Shown here: in pieces, positions 62,401 through 64,000 of the stretch
Layout of the letters: each line of letters opens with the position of its first letter
How positions within the stretch are numbered: position 1 is the stretch's first letter
DNA from: Bryobacteraceae bacterium
GTDB lineage: Bacteria > Acidobacteriota > Terriglobia > Bryobacterales > Bryobacteraceae
Direction of reading: 5' to 3'
NCBI GenBank assembly: GCA_025928545.1
Contig: JAICJH010000014.1
Coordinates: forward strand, 1-64,000
DNA length: 64,000 bases
Translations under genes and position numbers: made by a program
Notes under the pieces: model-generated
The model's database searches: none
Told to the model about the DNA's origin: nothing
The model's input: the letters and a program-made list of their open reading frames with translations, nothing else

Positions 62401-62633
62401 AAATGACTGATCCCTCCAACATGTGGAAAGGTCATGGGGCTGCATCCCGCTGCCCGGCATCTGTTGCCCGATCGGTCGACACGGCAACGCTCGACCTGCT
62501 GTCGGTCTGGCAGCATGAGGACGCGACATCGGACCCACGGCAATTAAAGGCGGCGGAAGAGGAACTCGCCGTGTTCATGAATTCCGTCAATGAGGCTCGC
62601 AGAGCATCAGGTGAACCGCCCGTCTACCCGTGA
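62397..62633 (+). CDS. Small hypothetical protein coupled to the previous gene
   Basis: Encodes 78 residues. The start is GTG 62397, overlapping the preceding TGA. An ATG at 62403 in the same frame is the alternative. The product has a polar first third (PSNMWKGHGAASRCPAS) and a helical remainder (DTATLDLLSVWQHEDA, LKAAEEELAVFMNSVNEARRASG). No family is recognised. The overlap is the main support for coding. Confidence 0.55.
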   Translation: MKMTDPSNMWKGHGAASRCPASVARSVDTATLDLLSVWQHEDATSDPRQLKAAEEELAVFMNSVNEARRASGEPPVYP

Positions 62634-62777
62634 ACGACATTCTTTTCCTCGATTCCCGGGCCGATTGGTGATAACGAATCGTGAGCTGGAATAGCGATTG
62701 ACCGACCAGTTACCTGCTCAGCCTGGAACGCTTGAAAAAATCCCACTCGCAATCCACTGTCATGCTTCCATTCCGGC

Positions 62778-63287
62778 CTAATAACCGATGAGAAGAATCC
62801 CTTTTAACGGGAGTTGCAATCTTCCGCTAACGTATAGCGTTTCGAGAAAATTCTCAACCTTGCTGAAATCGTCTGAGCCCCGATAGTCATTGCGAACAGC
62901 AATAGCGAGATGAAGGACGTCGTGCATCATGCACGCCTGAAAAATATCCTTTAAGAACTGATTGTTGTCTACCGCGCGACCAGCCTCCACTTCAAGGACC
63001 CATCCTGCGTCTGAAGCGTGAGCATCGGCATTGAAGCATTTCAATATCGCTCCCTTGCGACCGAACAGAACGGGCACTACGATCTTGTCGTCGTGACTTT
63101 TTCCCTTCTCAACAACGAACCCAATCTTCTCCAAACCGGGTCGGAGCCGCGCCATGACGGCGTTGCTATGTTGACTGGCAGATCTACGGGAATCGATCTC
63201 CTCGGCAATCTCTTCAAAGACTGAGACGATATGGAGTCCGAACATCGGAGGTGGCGAGGATTTCGGGAAATAAACCCAATCGATCAT
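62778..63287 (-). CDS. Hypothetical protein with possible nuclease-like core
   Basis: Encodes 169 residues. A helical start (VFEEIAEEIDSRRSASQHSNAVMARLRPGLEKIGF) leads to a conserved-looking core FNADAHASDAGWVLEVEAGRAVDNN and FLKDIFQACMMHDVLHLAIAVRNDYRG, with a final LQLPLKGILLIGY strand. The D...ExE arrangement (DAGWVLEVEAG) resembles the PD-(D/E)xK fold with Glu in place of Lys, as in BamHI-type enzymes, but the match is weak. It lies 6 bases after the zinc-ribbon gene in the same direction. Confidence 0.72.
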   Translation of the reverse strand: MIDWVYFPKSSPPPMFGLHIVSVFEEIAEEIDSRRSASQHSNAVMARLRPGLEKIGFVVEKGKSHDDKIVVPVLFGRKGAILKCFNADAHASDAGWVLEVEAGRAVDNNQFLKDIFQACMMHDVLHLAIAVRNDYRGSDDFSKVENFLETLYVSGRLQLPLKGILLIGY

Positions 63288-63293
63288 CGGATC

Positions 63294-63521
63294 TCACTCG
63301 TCGAAATCATCGAATCTCGCCTCGTGACTGCACGCTTGACAGGTAGTCGGCGAGTCGTCTTCGAACTCGGTATCGCCGTCCTGGTCAACGCCGCCGTCGC
63401 GCACGAGTACTCGCTTCGAGATCAGGATCGCGAATGGGCCGTACGACCCGCATTCCGGACAGCATTTTCCATGTAGGAAGCCGGTGTTGGGATTAGATCT
63501 ATATTCTGTCGTAGTTGACAT
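63294..63521 (-). CDS. Small zinc-ribbon-like hypothetical protein
   Basis: Encodes 75 residues. Two CxxC knuckles, CPEC (residues 21-24) and CQAC (61-64), could bind one zinc. Between them is GPFAILISKRVLVRD and an acidic stretch (DQDGDTEFEDDS), and the end is acidic (RFDDFDE). No family with known function is recognised. It directly precedes the 169-residue gene, so the two likely act together. Confidence 0.68.
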   Translation of the reverse strand: MSTTTEYRSNPNTGFLHGKCCPECGSYGPFAILISKRVLVRDGGVDQDGDTEFEDDSPTTCQACSHEARFDDFDE

Positions 63522-63914
63522 GAAGAGTGCACCATAGGATAACTTAAAGTCGCCAATCGGCTAAGCGGATAATGATAGCGGATGATTGGCACGGAATCGC
63601 CACGCTACTGCATCAGCACCCGGTTCACGCTGGTTAATGTACTACTGAAGCGGCACTTCCTTTCTGGTACCAGGTTCCCATTCGCGTGCTCGAGGCTCCG
63701 CAGTTCGCCAAGGTGTGCCTCGCCGAAGGCCTCCTCGCACCAGGAGGCGAAGTTCATCACCGCACAGGGATCGCGGTGATCCAAACGCCCACCGGGCGGT
63801 ACTTAGTCCTGGCCAATAGGGACAGTATGCCCGAGAGCAACGTTTGCCTGCCGGGGTCAAACGGGAGCGACACAAGATGCTTCACCCCGGCGTCAATATG
63901 CAATCGTTCTTCCG
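63522..63914. other. Intergenic region, no convincing gene
   Basis: A plus-strand frame from GTG 63686 encodes up to 95 residues (APQFAKVCLAEGLLAPGGEV, GIAVIQTPTGRYLVLANRD), the only reading with protein-like composition. Its ending is Ser/Pro-rich and it has no clear ribosome site. It may be a remnant. I see no RNA gene or repeat here. Confidence 0.4.
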
Positions 63915-64000
63915 CTAATCACCCATTTTCGCCACCCGTTCATGCGCCAGTTTCCGGGCCTCGCTCAAGTTGATGTGTGCGCCGGTGCCGTGTTTCTCCA
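63915..64000 (-). CDS. C-terminal end of an unidentified gene cut by the window edge
   Basis: The minus strand encodes 27 residues (EKHGTGAHINLSEARKLAHE, then RVAKMGD) before a TAG at 63915-63917, and the frame is open to the window edge. The helical, charged composition looks like a real protein terminus. Too short to assign. Confidence 0.45.
   Translation of the reverse strand, partial: EKHGTGAHINLSEARKLAHERVAKMGD

Noticed and set aside
1..64000. CRISPR array
   Set aside because: No regularly spaced direct repeats of 25-40 bases were seen anywhere in the window.

Overview
The window looks like a stretch of chromosome from an acidobacterium of the Solibacter/Bryobacter type. The GC content is high, and several families are characteristic of that group: a TIGR03435 protein, a DUF1501 / DUF1549-DUF1553 (PSD1) / c-type cytochrome operon, a very large secreted NHL-repeat/IPT protein with a Solibacter-type C-terminal domain, a PEP-CTERM metalloprotease, and many secreted hydrolases. 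Placement is by family knowledge only, because no rRNA or tRNA gene is visible.

Left part (1-14.8 kb). A partial gene end and a TIGR03435 protein are on the + strand. They are followed by minus-strand genes: a cytochrome c, the translationally coupled gyrA-larE-multicopper oxidase group, a GT87 membrane glycosyltransferase, and an envelope pair in which a predicted pseudokinase with a SPOR domain overlaps a bactofilin gene. Next come an ankyrin protein, an enolase-superfamily dehydratase, a PEP-CTERM metalloprotease and a radical SAM protein.

Middle part (14.8-35 kb). A 122-bp MITE-like inverted repeat abuts a ceramidase-like gene. Four plus-strand genes follow (16.5-21.1 kb): a membrane protein with a regulator-like N-terminal domain, a secreted esterase, DoxX and a GntR/FCD regulator. 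Two upstream regions there share a repeated TGCCGTA motif. From 34.9 down to 21.1 kb runs one long, closely spaced minus-strand gene series: lactonase, oxidoreductase, thpR, plsY, gpsA, ECF sigma / anti-sigma / DUF3106, S9 and M20 peptidases, esterase, SUMF1-like protein, DUF3052 protein, DNA glycosylase, phosphatase.

35.2-41.2 kb is the most interesting locus. It encodes a predicted outer-membrane barrel with two C-terminal Ig-like regulatory domains, a two-domain PapD-like chaperone, and four (plus one divergent) small secreted beta-rich proteins, three of them clear paralogues. I read this as a divergent chaperone-usher-like fibre assembly system.

Right part. A vapBC pair with a frameshifted vapC is followed by sdhCAB, the 1201-aa NHL/IPT protein, a rhodanese, the tightly overlapping operon valS-nadC-birA-anmK-GT2-membrane protein, and the cytochrome/PSD1/DUF1501 operon. 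The last 2.3 kb is less GC-rich and holds unrecognised short genes, which looks like accessory DNA.
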